Below, one piece after another: positions 44,652-53,172 of a stretch of DNA of 64,000 bases. The notes beneath the pieces were generated by a model. The model saw nothing but the letters and a program-made list of their open reading frames with translations. It was not told the origin of the DNA and searched no databases. Numbering within the stretch: the stretch's first letter is position 1; the number at the start of each line of letters is the position of its first letter. The translations under genes were made by a program, and so were the position numbers. The DNA is from Henriciella sp. (GTDB lineage: Bacteria; Pseudomonadota; Alphaproteobacteria; Caulobacterales; Hyphomonadaceae), in NCBI GenBank assembly GCA_013213785.1, contig JABSPZ010000012.1, positions 62,001-126,000 on the forward strand, given 5' to 3'.

Positions 44652-45126
44652 ATTCGACCCTATCGCATACCTTCGCAACGTCTTGGTTTAGTCGACCTTG
44701 CGCGTCTCTAAATGCACGCCCCAGTGATGTTTCCGGGACCAGGCCGAGGCCCACCTCATTCGATACGAGGATGACCGGAATTGTCAGCGATGAAATACCC
44801 TGACAAAGCCGCTTGGACTCCGCTTCGACGTCGCGGTCATTGTGCATGAGATTAGATAGCCACAAGGTCAGGCAATCGATCACACATAAGTCACCCATTT
44901 GGCTCGCATCTTCGAGCGCTTGCATGATCGCCAAGGGAGCCTCAATGTTCGACCATTCATCACCGCGCTCTGTCTTATGGCGCGCAATACGCTTTGCCAT
45001 CTCATCGTCCCAGGCTTCAGCCGTTGCGATGAAGACCGGGCGATGCGACGCCTCACGGGCAAGTTCCAAAGCGCGCCGGCTTTTTCCGGATCGAGCGCCT
45101 CCGAGGATGAGTTGGGTTCGTCTCAT
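44614..45126 (-). CDS. cobU: adenosylcobinamide kinase/guanylyltransferase
   Basis: A 170-residue bifunctional enzyme that phosphorylates adenosylcobinamide and activates it with GTP. P-loop LILGGARSGKS at the N-terminus, RHKTERGDEW, VIDCLTLWLSNLM, SNEVGLGLVPE and RAFRDAQGRLNQDVA are CobU/CobP signatures. The ATG at 45126 is chosen because the family begins with this P-loop strand; the frame is open to 45447 but that part is antisense to the peptidase remnant. It is transcribed against the rest of the cobalamin block. Confidence 0.92.
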   Translation of the reverse strand: MRRTQLILGGARSGKSRRALELAREASHRPVFIATAEAWDDEMAKRIARHKTERGDEWSNIEAPLAIMQALEDASQMGDLCVIDCLTLWLSNLMHNDRDVEAESKRLCQGISSLTIPVILVSNEVGLGLVPETSLGRAFRDAQGRLNQDVAKVCDRVEFIAAGLPILLKG

Positions 45127-45129
45127 TAG

Positions 45130-45567
45130 CGCTCGATAGCACGCGAAACACTGATGTGCATCGGATATTCGTATGGTGGATTTGCCGCAATGGCTGCCAC
45201 GGTTCGCGAAAACGGCCCATTCAAGTGTACGATCGCCGGAGCCGGTGTCTCTAATCTTGGTCGGATCGGTAGCAATTGGAGCGATGATCGCATTCAACGC
45301 CCATTTCAGGGGCGAACCGTAAAAGGCATGGACCCGATTAAGAACGCAGACAAAGCGAACATCCCAATCTTGATCTATCACGGGGATCGTGATGTTCGCG
45401 TGCCGCTCTTTCACGCAACTGATTTCTACAACGCGATCAAGAAGCATACCGACGCTGAGCTTTTAGTGATTGAAGATATGAAGCACTCGCTCCCTTGGTG
45501 GCCAGAGCATCATGTTCAATCACTTTCCGCGATTGAGCGCTTCTTGCGAGATGACTGTCAGCTGTGA
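45130..45567 (+). pseudogene. C-terminal fragment of an S9 (prolyl oligopeptidase-type) peptidase
   Basis: The frame opens after a TAG at 45127-45129 and encodes about 145 residues. It includes CIGYSYGGFAAMAA (the G-x-S-x-G nucleophile elbow), ILIYHGDRDVRVPL (Asp) and EDMKHSLPWW (His), i.e. the end of the catalytic domain of an S9 peptidase that is normally 600 residues or more. There is no signal peptide, propeller or ribosome site. It directly abuts the cobU start, so the 5' part was probably removed when the cobalamin block was joined here. Confidence 0.75.
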
Positions 45568-45593
45568 TGATGAGCGCTGCGCTGCTGGTCTGA

Positions 45594-47300
45594 TCAGCTC
45601 GGTTTCGGTGACCTTCGTATCGTGCGGACCCAGACAAGTGTTAGGGTGGCAACAAGCACGGCATTCAGGGCCCAATAGGTGGTTCCCAACGCACCATTCG
45701 CGAGCCCAATTGGGGAGAAGAGCAGATACAGTCCGATGACCATCGCAAATAAGGTTGCTGAAACGGGAAAAGTGTAACGCCATGGAGTGAGGTTCACTTT
45801 CTCGTTTCGCTGAAACACCCAAGCCGTCTTGCGCGGTGCAATCTGGCCGCAGATGAGCATGATCGCAGTCTCGATTGCGAACAAGATTGCGTACAGGTGT
45901 AAGAAATGGATGGTGACGTATTCTGCGAACGCGAACTTCAACAACCCATACGCAACAACGTGAAACACGATCGCGATTTTTGCACCGATCGCAGGAACAT
46001 GCCGGGTGAATAGACCCACCAAAACGATCGCGATGATTGGGATGTTGTAGAAGCCGGTGAAGATCCGAATGATTTGCCACAAGCCTTCAGGTGCGAACCA
46101 AAGTAGTGGGGCGACGATAAACGAGAACACCGCGATGACGACGCTCGCAATCATGGCAATGCGCACCGCTTGACGGTCGGAAAGCTCTGATTTCTGCAGC
46201 GGCGCGTAGATGTCTAAAGTGAACATGGTCGCGGCGCTGTTGAGCAGAGAATTGAATGATGAGAACACTGCTCCCATCAAAACCGCGAGAAAGAAACCCA
46301 TCATCCAAATTGGGAAAACATCTCTGATCAATGCAGGATAAGCTTGGTCCATACTGGCGAGCCCCGGACCATACAGGTGAAAGGCGATCACGCCGGGGAT
46401 CATCATGAAGAACGGAACCAGGATTTTGAAGAATCCTGACATCAACACGCCTTTCTGACCTTCAGCCAAATTGCGCGCGGCGAGCGTTCTTTGGATGACG
46501 TATTGATTGGTGCACCAATAGAACAAATTTGCGAGGATCATCCCTGTGAAGAGTGTTCCAAATGGCGTCGGCGCAGTCGCATCACCGATTGCGTTTAGCT
46601 TTTCAGGAGCCTCTGATGCGATCACTTTTAGACCCGTGGAAAAGCTTCCGTCACCGAGCGCAATGAGGCCGAGTGTGGGCACGGTTGCGCCAACGATCAA
46701 AAGACCAATACCATTGATTGTGTCAGACACGGCGACTGCTTTTAAGCCGCCAAAGACAGCGTAAATGGAGCCCACAACACCGATCGTGATCACTGTGATA
46801 ACCAGCGCCTCGAACTGCCCGACACCTAAAAGTGTGGGAACATCAAACAGCTTAATCACCGCGATTGAGCCCGAATACAGAACCGACGGGATCGTCACCA
46901 GTCCATAGCCTAGCATGAAAAGTAGGACCGATAGACGTTGTACGTCCTTATCGAACCGGTCGTTCAGGAATTGCGGTAAGGTCGTGAAGGCGCCGGCCAG
47001 GTATTTAGGAAGGAATATCACGGCCATGGCGATTGTCGCGACAGCGGCAGTGACCTCCCAAGCCATGGACGACATATTCGCCCCATAGGACGAACCGTTT
47101 AGGCCAATCAATTGTTCTGCTGAAAGGTTCGTCAGCAAAAGGGATCCGCCGATGAAAAGGCCGCCAAGATTGCGCCCTGCGAGAAAATAGCCATCCTTTG
47201 AGGTGACGTCATCCTTAGCGCGCTGGTATGAAAACCAAGCGACAAATGCCATCAGCAAGGCGCAAGAACTTAGTGTTAGTGTTAGCTCGACGGGCGTCAT
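45594..47300 (-). CDS. sodium:solute symporter (SSS family, SGLT-like)
   Basis: A 568-residue transporter with about 14 membrane segments. The start region FLAGRNLGGLFIGGSLLLTNLSAEQLIGLNGSSYGANMSSMAWE is typical of the SGLT branch, as are PKYLAGAFTTLPQFLNDRFD and SFNSLLNSAATMFTLDIY. It should import a sugar, polyol or similar solute with sodium. It lies on the same strand and downstream of the flavin monooxygenase gene, 164 bp apart, and may bring in that enzyme's substrate. Confidence 0.88.
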   Translation of the reverse strand: MTPVELTLTLSSCALLMAFVAWFSYQRAKDDVTSKDGYFLAGRNLGGLFIGGSLLLTNLSAEQLIGLNGSSYGANMSSMAWEVTAAVATIAMAVIFLPKYLAGAFTTLPQFLNDRFDKDVQRLSVLLFMLGYGLVTIPSVLYSGSIAVIKLFDVPTLLGVGQFEALVITVITIGVVGSIYAVFGGLKAVAVSDTINGIGLLIVGATVPTLGLIALGDGSFSTGLKVIASEAPEKLNAIGDATAPTPFGTLFTGMILANLFYWCTNQYVIQRTLAARNLAEGQKGVLMSGFFKILVPFFMMIPGVIAFHLYGPGLASMDQAYPALIRDVFPIWMMGFFLAVLMGAVFSSFNSLLNSAATMFTLDIYAPLQKSELSDRQAVRIAMIASVVIAVFSFIVAPLLWFAPEGLWQIIRIFTGFYNIPIIAIVLVGLFTRHVPAIGAKIAIVFHVVAYGLLKFAFAEYVTIHFLHLYAILFAIETAIMLICGQIAPRKTAWVFQRNEKVNLTPWRYTFPVSATLFAMVIGLYLLFSPIGLANGALGTTYWALNAVLVATLTLVWVRTIRRSPKPS

Positions 47301-47464
47301 GGCAAAGGTCTATCTTGCTTTCTCTTTGGCGCGAAGAGGCCTCGAAGTGTACCGAAACTTGCAGCTGCGCGTCGAGCAAACGGTATCAGCGCCGCGTGCG
47401 GTTTGCCAAGCATTTGGGTGTTTGAAACGGTCTTGCGTATCGGTGCTGAAATGGATCTTTGACG

Positions 47465-48619
47465 CTAAACTCGTTCGCCCGCACCAAGAGGTGTATTCGG
47501 CGTGGACGCTGGTGCCCGGCCATAGATTTCTGGCAGAGAGCACGTCTTCATATGCGGAAGCACACGCTTGCCGAAGCTCTTGCATTCATCAATGTGAGGA
47601 TAACCAGATAGGATAAAGGATCGGATGCCCATTTGTTGATAGGACTTTAATTCGCTGAGCACCTGATCCGTGGACCCGACCAAGGCCGCGCCGCACCCGG
47701 ACCGAGCACGTCCAATACCTGTCCAAAGATGCGGTTCAACATAGCCAAACTTGTCCGCGAGCTCGCGTGCTTTCGCTTGGTGAGCTACGCCGAGGCTAAT
47801 GCTGTCATGGGCGCGATCTCGAATGAGTTGCCCATATTCATCATCAAGCTTCGAGACCAGGTGGTCGGCATACTCGCGTGCTTCGACTTCCGTGTCGCGC
47901 ACAACGACATGTACCCGCAGACCGTAATCCAGAACGCGGTCATACTTTTCGGCAGCTTTATGAACGGCCTGCATACGCTCCGTGAGTTTATCCTTGGTCT
48001 CAGGCCACATCAGATAAACATCGCAATGCTCCGCACAGAGGTCGACAGCGGCAGGCGAATATCCGCCGAAATAAAGCAGAGGGCCATTTGTCTGATACGG
48101 TTTTGCGGGTTCGGTTGGCACGTTCTTGAACGTATAGACCTCTCCCTCGTGATTGATTTCGTCCTGTGTCCACGCCTGCTTGAGGATCTGTACGACTTCG
48201 CGCGACCGCTGATAGCGATAGGAGCTTTCGGCAACCTCACCAGGGAAGTCTGAACTTATGATGTTTAAGGTCAGTCGGCCTTCCAGCATGTGATCCAAGG
48301 TGGCGACGGTTCTGGCCAACATGATCGGTTGCATCTCTCCGCAACGCACCGCGGCGAGCATGTTGATGGAACTCGTCAGCGGCGCACATCCAGCGACGAA
48401 GCTCAATGTATCCTGTCCGACTTGATAGGATGACGGGCATAAGATGTTTCGGAACCCTTGTTGTTCCGCTTCCAAAAGAATGTCGCGGCAATGCGCCCAG
48501 CTCGATTTCAAGGCTGGATCTGGGACGCCGAGATACTCGTAATCGTCTGAGCACAAAGCAGAAAACCAAGAGACTTCCACAGCATCTAAGGCTTCAGATT
48601 GAATTGGAACAACTGACAT
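47465..48619 (-). CDS. LLM-class flavin-dependent monooxygenase, SsuD-like
   Basis: A 384-residue TIM-barrel oxidoreductase. Motifs of the alkanesulfonate monooxygenase group are seen: GFRNILCPSSYQVGQDTLSF, GRLTLNIISSDFPGE, LLYFGGYSPAAVDLC, and WTGIGRARSGCGAALVGSTDQV. It should use FMNH2 and oxygen to cleave a C-S or similar bond, though desulfonation is not certain and no ssuE or ABC transporter is adjacent. The ATG at 48619 is preferred over an upstream TTG, with GGAG eight bases before it. It is divergent from the GntR regulator. Confidence 0.85.
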   Translation of the reverse strand: MSVVPIQSEALDAVEVSWFSALCSDDYEYLGVPDPALKSSWAHCRDILLEAEQQGFRNILCPSSYQVGQDTLSFVAGCAPLTSSINMLAAVRCGEMQPIMLARTVATLDHMLEGRLTLNIISSDFPGEVAESSYRYQRSREVVQILKQAWTQDEINHEGEVYTFKNVPTEPAKPYQTNGPLLYFGGYSPAAVDLCAEHCDVYLMWPETKDKLTERMQAVHKAAEKYDRVLDYGLRVHVVVRDTEVEAREYADHLVSKLDDEYGQLIRDRAHDSISLGVAHQAKARELADKFGYVEPHLWTGIGRARSGCGAALVGSTDQVLSELKSYQQMGIRSFILSGYPHIDECKSFGKRVLPHMKTCSLPEIYGRAPASTPNTPLGAGERV

Positions 48620-48682
48620 TGAGGGGCTCCACAACCACTTACGGCTTCCTTCATTTCACAGCTTGCTATTTTGGCCAACTAG

Positions 48683-48704
48683 ATTGTATCAATTTTGTAT
48701 CAAT
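48683..48704 (+). promoter_or_regulatory. tandem TTGTATCAAT boxes, candidate GntR operator
   Basis: The 11-mers ATTGTATCAAT (48683-48693) and TTTGTATCAAT (48694-48704) stand head to tail with an 11-bp period, i.e. on the same helix face. The first is itself nearly palindromic (ATTG/CAAT). They lie in the 100-bp gap between the divergent monooxygenase and GntR genes, 15 bp before the regulator start, a natural place for autoregulation and control of both units. Confidence 0.45.
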
Positions 48705-48719
48705 CTTGCGAGGAAAGCA

Positions 48720-49442
48720 TTGACCCCCGACGCGCCAAAGGCTCTGACAAAAACCATTCAGCTCAGTGAAATGCTGACGCGGGAGATTGCTGCTGGTCGA
48801 TATCCAGATGGGACCCGGCTCCCAACAGAGCGGCAAATGGCGGAGAATTTAGGCGTGGCAGTAGGAACTCTAAGGCGCGCGCTGTCTATCCTAGAAGAGC
48901 GCGGACTTTTGAGGCGTGTTCAGGGCTCCGGGAATTACATCCGGGTTCAACCCGAAATCGAGAGCATGTACGAGTTCTTTCGACTTGAATTGCTCGATGG
49001 TGGAGGGGCGCCAACGGCAGATGTGCTGAGCGTTCACAGAATGGAGAAGGTTGCGCGCATTCCAAACATCGGCGCGGGGCCTTTTGCGCACTGCATTCGT
49101 CGGATCCGTTACCTCGACAGGATACCGGTCGAAGTCGAAGAGATCTGGCTCGACGGACGATTCATCGAACACATCGATAGGGGCGACTTACAAGATTCAC
49201 TCTATAGCTACTATAAGGAGACGCTGAACGTCATCATCGGTTCGGTGACTGATAAAATTGGCGTTTGCAAAGTTCCATCCTGGGCGCCGTCAGAGTTTGG
49301 ATTGGAAGCGGGAACGCCATGCGGGCTGGTTGAACGTATCGGGTATGACCTATCCGGTGAACCTGTCGAGTTCTCCCAGAACTGGTTCAATCAGAATGTC
49401 TGCCGTTACACGAATAGACTTGGAAAGCGCCAGGCCTCATGA
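48720..49442 (+). CDS. GntR/HutC-family transcriptional regulator
   Basis: A 240-residue regulator. A winged helix at about residues 10-80 (LTREIAAGRYPDGTRLPTERQMAENLGVAVGTLRRALSILEERGLL) is followed by a UTRA ligand-binding domain at about 95-235 (IRRIRYLDRIPVEVEEIWLDGRF, GLVERIGYDLSGEPVEFSQNWF). The likely start is TTG at 48720, preceded by AGGA; the frame is open to 48663, across the candidate operator. It is divergent from the monooxygenase gene and overlaps the oxidoreductase gene, so it probably senses a substrate of this pathway. Confidence 0.88.
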   Translation: MTPDAPKALTKTIQLSEMLTREIAAGRYPDGTRLPTERQMAENLGVAVGTLRRALSILEERGLLRRVQGSGNYIRVQPEIESMYEFFRLELLDGGGAPTADVLSVHRMEKVARIPNIGAGPFAHCIRRIRYLDRIPVEVEEIWLDGRFIEHIDRGDLQDSLYSYYKETLNVIIGSVTDKIGVCKVPSWAPSEFGLEAGTPCGLVERIGYDLSGEPVEFSQNWFNQNVCRYTNRLGKRQAS

Positions 49443-50524
49443 CCACAAAATATGGGTTGATTGGCTGCGGCATGATGGGGGTGGAGCACCTCCGCAATAT
49501 TGCGCTTTTACCTGGGGCTGAAGTAGCTGCCCTTTGCGACCCCAATCCATCGCAGCGCGGGCTGGGGCTACAGGTCGCTCCTAACGCCCGGGCTTACAAG
49601 ACGATCGCTGAAATGATGTCGGTTGAAACCCTCGATGCAATCGTCATCGCGAGCCCCAACTACACACATGTTCGGCAAATGAAGGAAATTGCCCGGCACA
49701 CAGCGGTCCCGATCTTATGTGAGAAACCGCTCTTCACCGCTCCGGCAGATGAGGTGGAGGTCGAGCGCTTTCAAAGTGAATACGGTGCGCCAGTTTGGGT
49801 TGCGATGGAGTATCGATACATGCCTCCGGTCGCAGCCTTGATCGAACAGGCAGCCTCGGTGACGGGCGGCGTCAAAATGCTGACGCTTCAAGAGCATCGT
49901 TTTCCATTTCTTGAGAAGGTCGACAATTGGAACCGTTTTAACGCGAATAGCGGAGGCACTTTTGTCGAAAAGTGCTGTCACTTTTTTGATCTCATGCGGT
50001 TGATAATTGACAGCGAACCGGTTCGCGTTAGCGCGTCGGCGACCCAATTCGTCAATCATCTTGATGAGTCTTATGACGGGAAAGTTCCGGATATTTGGGA
50101 TGGTGGTTACGCGCTCTTCGACTTCGAAAATGGCGCTAAGGCGATGCTTGAGCTGTCCATGTTTGCGGATGGAACCAAGTGGAATGAAGAGATCCACGCA
50201 ATTGGCCCACTCGGAAAAATTGCGTGTCGAATGCCGGGGCCACAAAGATTCTGGCCGAGTGAGTTGGGCGCCTCGCCACACCCTCAATTGAGCCTCTATC
50301 CTCGATCTCCAAAACGGCCTGAAACTGTAGAGATGGTGTTAGACGAAAGCTTGGTCGCTGCCGGTGATCATCATGGTTCGACCTTCTACCAACATCAAAA
50401 ATTCCTCAAAATGGTTCGCGAGGGTGGCGCACCGGAAGTCTCCATTTCAGATGGAAGGAAGGCGGTTAAGATGGGACTACTGGCTCAAGAAGCTGCAGCT
50501 CATCATACGACGCTCACGTTCTAA
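49439..50524 (+). CDS. Gfo/Idh/MocA-family oxidoreductase
   Basis: A 361-residue NAD(P)-dependent dehydrogenase. The N-terminal Rossmann motif is YGLIGCGMMGVEHLRNI, with the EKPLF signature at residue 95 or so holding the catalytic Lys. A C-terminal substrate domain contains NSGGTFVEKCCHFFDLMRL. Such enzymes act on sugars, inositols or related polyols. The ATG overlaps the GntR stop as ATGA, so the regulator and enzyme are co-translated. Together with the symporter it hints at a sugar-like substrate, possibly sulfonated given the SsuD-like enzyme; that is inference. Confidence 0.87.
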   Translation: MTTKYGLIGCGMMGVEHLRNIALLPGAEVAALCDPNPSQRGLGLQVAPNARAYKTIAEMMSVETLDAIVIASPNYTHVRQMKEIARHTAVPILCEKPLFTAPADEVEVERFQSEYGAPVWVAMEYRYMPPVAALIEQAASVTGGVKMLTLQEHRFPFLEKVDNWNRFNANSGGTFVEKCCHFFDLMRLIIDSEPVRVSASATQFVNHLDESYDGKVPDIWDGGYALFDFENGAKAMLELSMFADGTKWNEEIHAIGPLGKIACRMPGPQRFWPSELGASPHPQLSLYPRSPKRPETVEMVLDESLVAAGDHHGSTFYQHQKFLKMVREGGAPEVSISDGRKAVKMGLLAQEAAAHHTTLTF

Positions 50525-50555
50525 TATGGATGGTGACGTGAAGCCGTGTCGCTCT

Positions 50556-51332
50556 TTACATTGGAAAGATCGTGTGACCACCATCCATGACAACGCCTTG
50601 CCCAGTCATGAAATCGCTATGCTTAGATGCCAAAAAGACTGCAATTCCCTCCATATCTTCTAGAGTCCCAATTCTGCCAATCGCTGCCCGCCGTCGAGCG
50701 GCGTCTTGGAATTCTTGACTGGTAGTCAGAGACATCTCTGTTTCGATGAAGCCCGGAAGGATCGCGTTGACCCGAATTCCAGCACGGCCGAGCTCAACAG
50801 CGAGGGCTTGCACTAAACCTAAGACGGCCGCCTTGGTCGTCGAATATCCTGCTGCGCCGCCGGTTCCCATCAAAGCGGCTACCGATGACGTGACGATCAG
50901 CCGGCCGCCTTCACCACGCTTAACCATGTGATCGGTCACCGGGGCCCAAGTTTGCACCACGCTCATGAGATTTAGGTCGATCGTATCGAGCCATGTTTGA
51001 CGATCAGTTTTGTGAGAGAAGCCTCTATATCCACCGCCCCCTGCATTCGCGAAACACGCATCCACTTTTCCGAATTGATCGACGCTGGCATCGAACGCCT
51101 CGTTGACTTGGTCCGGTTGGGTGACGTCGACCAGGAATGCTGAGGCGTCTCCGCCCAATGCGCTCAATTCAGCAACAGCGTTTGCGTTCTTTTCGGGGTT
51201 GCGTCCCCAGATCGCAACCTTCGCACCCGATTTGACCAATCCACGAGCAAAGGCGAGCCCGACGCCGCCATTGCCGCCGGTTACAATTGCGACATCGCCG
51301 CTTAGATCAAACATGCTCATATTCAGTTCCAT
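50556..51332 (-). CDS. short-chain dehydrogenase/reductase
   Basis: A 258-residue classical SDR. Cofactor motif VTGGNGGVGLAFARG, then NAGGGGY, catalytic Ser in VTSSVAALMG, and GYSTTKAAVLG with Tyr/Lys, followed by VNAILPGFIETEM. Substrate unknown. The gene is convergent with the MocA-type gene and lies 83 bp after the TetR gene on the same strand, so it may belong to the PQQ dehydrogenase-VOC-TetR transcript. The start used is the ATG at 51332 with GAG six bases upstream; an ATG at 51320 is possible. Confidence 0.88.
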   Translation of the reverse strand: MELNMSMFDLSGDVAIVTGGNGGVGLAFARGLVKSGAKVAIWGRNPEKNANAVAELSALGGDASAFLVDVTQPDQVNEAFDASVDQFGKVDACFANAGGGGYRGFSHKTDRQTWLDTIDLNLMSVVQTWAPVTDHMVKRGEGGRLIVTSSVAALMGTGGAAGYSTTKAAVLGLVQALAVELGRAGIRVNAILPGFIETEMSLTTSQEFQDAARRRAAIGRIGTLEDMEGIAVFLASKHSDFMTGQGVVMDGGHTIFPM

Positions 51333-51415
51333 TCTCGTTAGAGTTCTTTGAGGAGAAGAGGGCTAAACTGGTCTCTCATCTAAAAGGGCATTGCGAAGCC
51401 AGGTCGTTCCTTGCG

Positions 51416-52075
51416 CTATTTGTCCGCTGACGGTGCTAGACGAGGAAAACGCCGAAGCACTTTCGAGCGTGTGAAGTGATCATTCCGGACCATCATGATC
51501 GATCCCAAAATCATGCTGACCGTTAGCTTCTCAATTTTTTCCAGCTCTTCGTCGGAGCGTAACAAATAGTCTCCAGCGGCCGCCGGTATGCCAAACGAGA
51601 TATCAGTAATCGTGACGGCGATATCGTGGGGGATTTCGAGATGGCTGCTCACAATTTCCGCAATGTAAGATACTGCACCATCGCGGCTATATTCGGTTGG
51701 GTCACTGAAACTAGAGACGCTCGGCTCCGCTTGAAGGCGCTCGATAATCTGTCCGCGTTCAGAGATGTATTTCAGATAAACGTGGGTCACGTTTTGGATG
51801 AGCTCTTCAAGCGTCACGGCGCTTTCGGCCGCCTGGAATTGGAGTCGGCGGAGTGTCTTGAGTTCGCGTTCTAAAAGTGCGCGCAAAAGCTCCGTCAAAT
51901 TGGCGAAGTAATTGTAGACAAGGGATTTGCTGATGCCTGCTTCCTGGCCAATTCTCTCCATCGTCAGCAGAGCAACACCTTCGCGTGTTAGCATCTCGGC
52001 TGCATGATCCAGGATGAGGGCTCGCCGTTTTTCAGGCGCTAATCTTTGGCGAGGTTTCTCGGATCTAATGCTCAT
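51416..52075 (-). CDS. TetR-family transcriptional regulator
   Basis: A 219-residue regulator with an N-terminal helix-turn-helix (RRALILDHAAEMLTREGVALLTMERIGQEAGISKSLVYNYFANLTELL) and a helical ligand-binding domain. The TetR fold usually represses neighbouring catabolic or efflux genes until a hydrophobic ligand binds. It is the third gene of a minus-strand unit (PQQ dehydrogenase, VOC lipoprotein, TetR). Start chosen at the ATG 52075 because the frame from 52120 overlaps the VOC gene. Confidence 0.85.
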   Translation of the reverse strand: MSIRSEKPRQRLAPEKRRALILDHAAEMLTREGVALLTMERIGQEAGISKSLVYNYFANLTELLRALLERELKTLRRLQFQAAESAVTLEELIQNVTHVYLKYISERGQIIERLQAEPSVSSFSDPTEYSRDGAVSYIAEIVSSHLEIPHDIAVTITDISFGIPAAAGDYLLRSDEELEKIEKLTVSMILGSIMMVRNDHFTRSKVLRRFPRLAPSADK

Positions 52076-52119
52076 CCTATCATCCTTATTTGCGCCGACT
52101 TTGTGTTCTGTCGCGCGCA

Positions 52120-53172
52120 TTAAAATGTTTCCGGATCAATCCAAATCATCTGATCAATCGACTCAGATTCGTCGGCGGAAATGTTTTGCTCTAACGCAAA
52201 GAGGGTGCCGTCGGGATCGTAAGCGAAAACCGACTTCCAGCCCTTTTCCATTCTTGGCTCGCTCGCAAACACCACGCCGGCTTTCGTCAGACGGTCAATC
52301 TCGGCGGAAAGATTAGTGACCTCAAAAGCGATGGCGCTGTAACCGATCGGATCAAGTTTGGCGGGTTCGACCCTTGTTGGGGTTTCAGGAGACTCGAACT
52401 GCCAAAACTCAAGTTCGATGTTTCTCGTGGCAAACCAAGCGCCCTTCATTCTTAGGGCATCAATATCGGCGATGGCGTCGGCGCGAGGATTGTCGGAAAG
52501 GGCGGCGCGGCGGCGAACCGGATATCCCAGCAGCGTTTCATAGAATTCCACCATTTCATCTATGTTGGGCGTTACATTGGCGACGTGTCCAATCCAATAA
52601 GCATCATCACGCCTCGGCCTTTGATCGATTTCGATTTCGATCATGGTTCCGTCCAGGTCATTACCGTAGAAGTACTCGGTTCCTGCACCGAATAGATCTA
52701 CAGGCCCTCCGCCGCGAGAGATTGCATCGATGCCAACCGCGTCGAACTTTGCGAAGGCTGGATCCGTGCCGGGCGACTTAAAACATAGATGCGTGTATCC
52801 CGGGCCTGTGATCGGGCGTGGTGTGCCTTGAACGTTGCCGTCGAGATCGAAGTCGATGAGTTTCAAGTAGGTGTTCGTCAACTTGACCAAGGCGACTTCA
52901 ATTTCATCGCTGTGTTGGGCGATCAAATGTGATCCGAACTCGTCAGGTTCGAGTCGATAACGGTGTACGACTTCCAACCCGATCGCGCCGCCATAGAACT
53001 CCAGTGTCGCGTCAATGTCCGAAACCGAAACCATTACATAACGAACGCCCTTAATTTTGCTCTCGGTGCCGACGCCGCGCTCAACTTCGGAGGACGGATT
53101 TTCAGTCGCTGGGGTCAGGGTCGTGCACGCCGAGAGGACGCCGAGGTAAAGGCAAATGGCAAGTCGTTTCAT
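52120..53172 (-). CDS. lipoprotein with two VOC (glyoxalase-like) domains
   Basis: A 350-residue protein that begins with a lipoprotein signal (MKRLAICLYLGVLSAC, Cys16). Two vicinal-oxygen-chelate domains follow at about 40-185 (VRYVMVSVSDIDATLEFYGGAIGLEVV, HLCFKS, GTMIEIE) and about 190-325 (WIGHVANVTPNIDEMVEFYETLLGY, IEFWQF-like strand, AFEVTNLSAEIDRL, DPDGTLFALE). VOC proteins are usually cytoplasmic metal enzymes (dioxygenases, glyoxalases, epoxide-opening enzymes), so export is unusual. The ATG overlaps the PQQ dehydrogenase stop, so they are coupled. Confidence 0.8.
   Translation of the reverse strand: MKRLAICLYLGVLSACTTLTPATENPSSEVERGVGTESKIKGVRYVMVSVSDIDATLEFYGGAIGLEVVHRYRLEPDEFGSHLIAQHSDEIEVALVKLTNTYLKLIDFDLDGNVQGTPRPITGPGYTHLCFKSPGTDPAFAKFDAVGIDAISRGGGPVDLFGAGTEYFYGNDLDGTMIEIEIDQRPRRDDAYWIGHVANVTPNIDEMVEFYETLLGYPVRRRAALSDNPRADAIADIDALRMKGAWFATRNIELEFWQFESPETPTRVEPAKLDPIGYSAIAFEVTNLSAEIDRLTKAGVVFASEPRMEKGWKSVFAYDPDGTLFALEQNISADESESIDQMIWIDPETF

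Noticed and set aside
45520-46080. A 186-codon open frame within the sodium symporter region.
   Set aside because: It is another frame on the same strand as the symporter and has only low-complexity Arg/His-rich translation.
47203-47616. A 137-codon open frame between the symporter and monooxygenase genes.
   Set aside because: It overlaps both real genes antisense and lacks a ribosome site and any motif.
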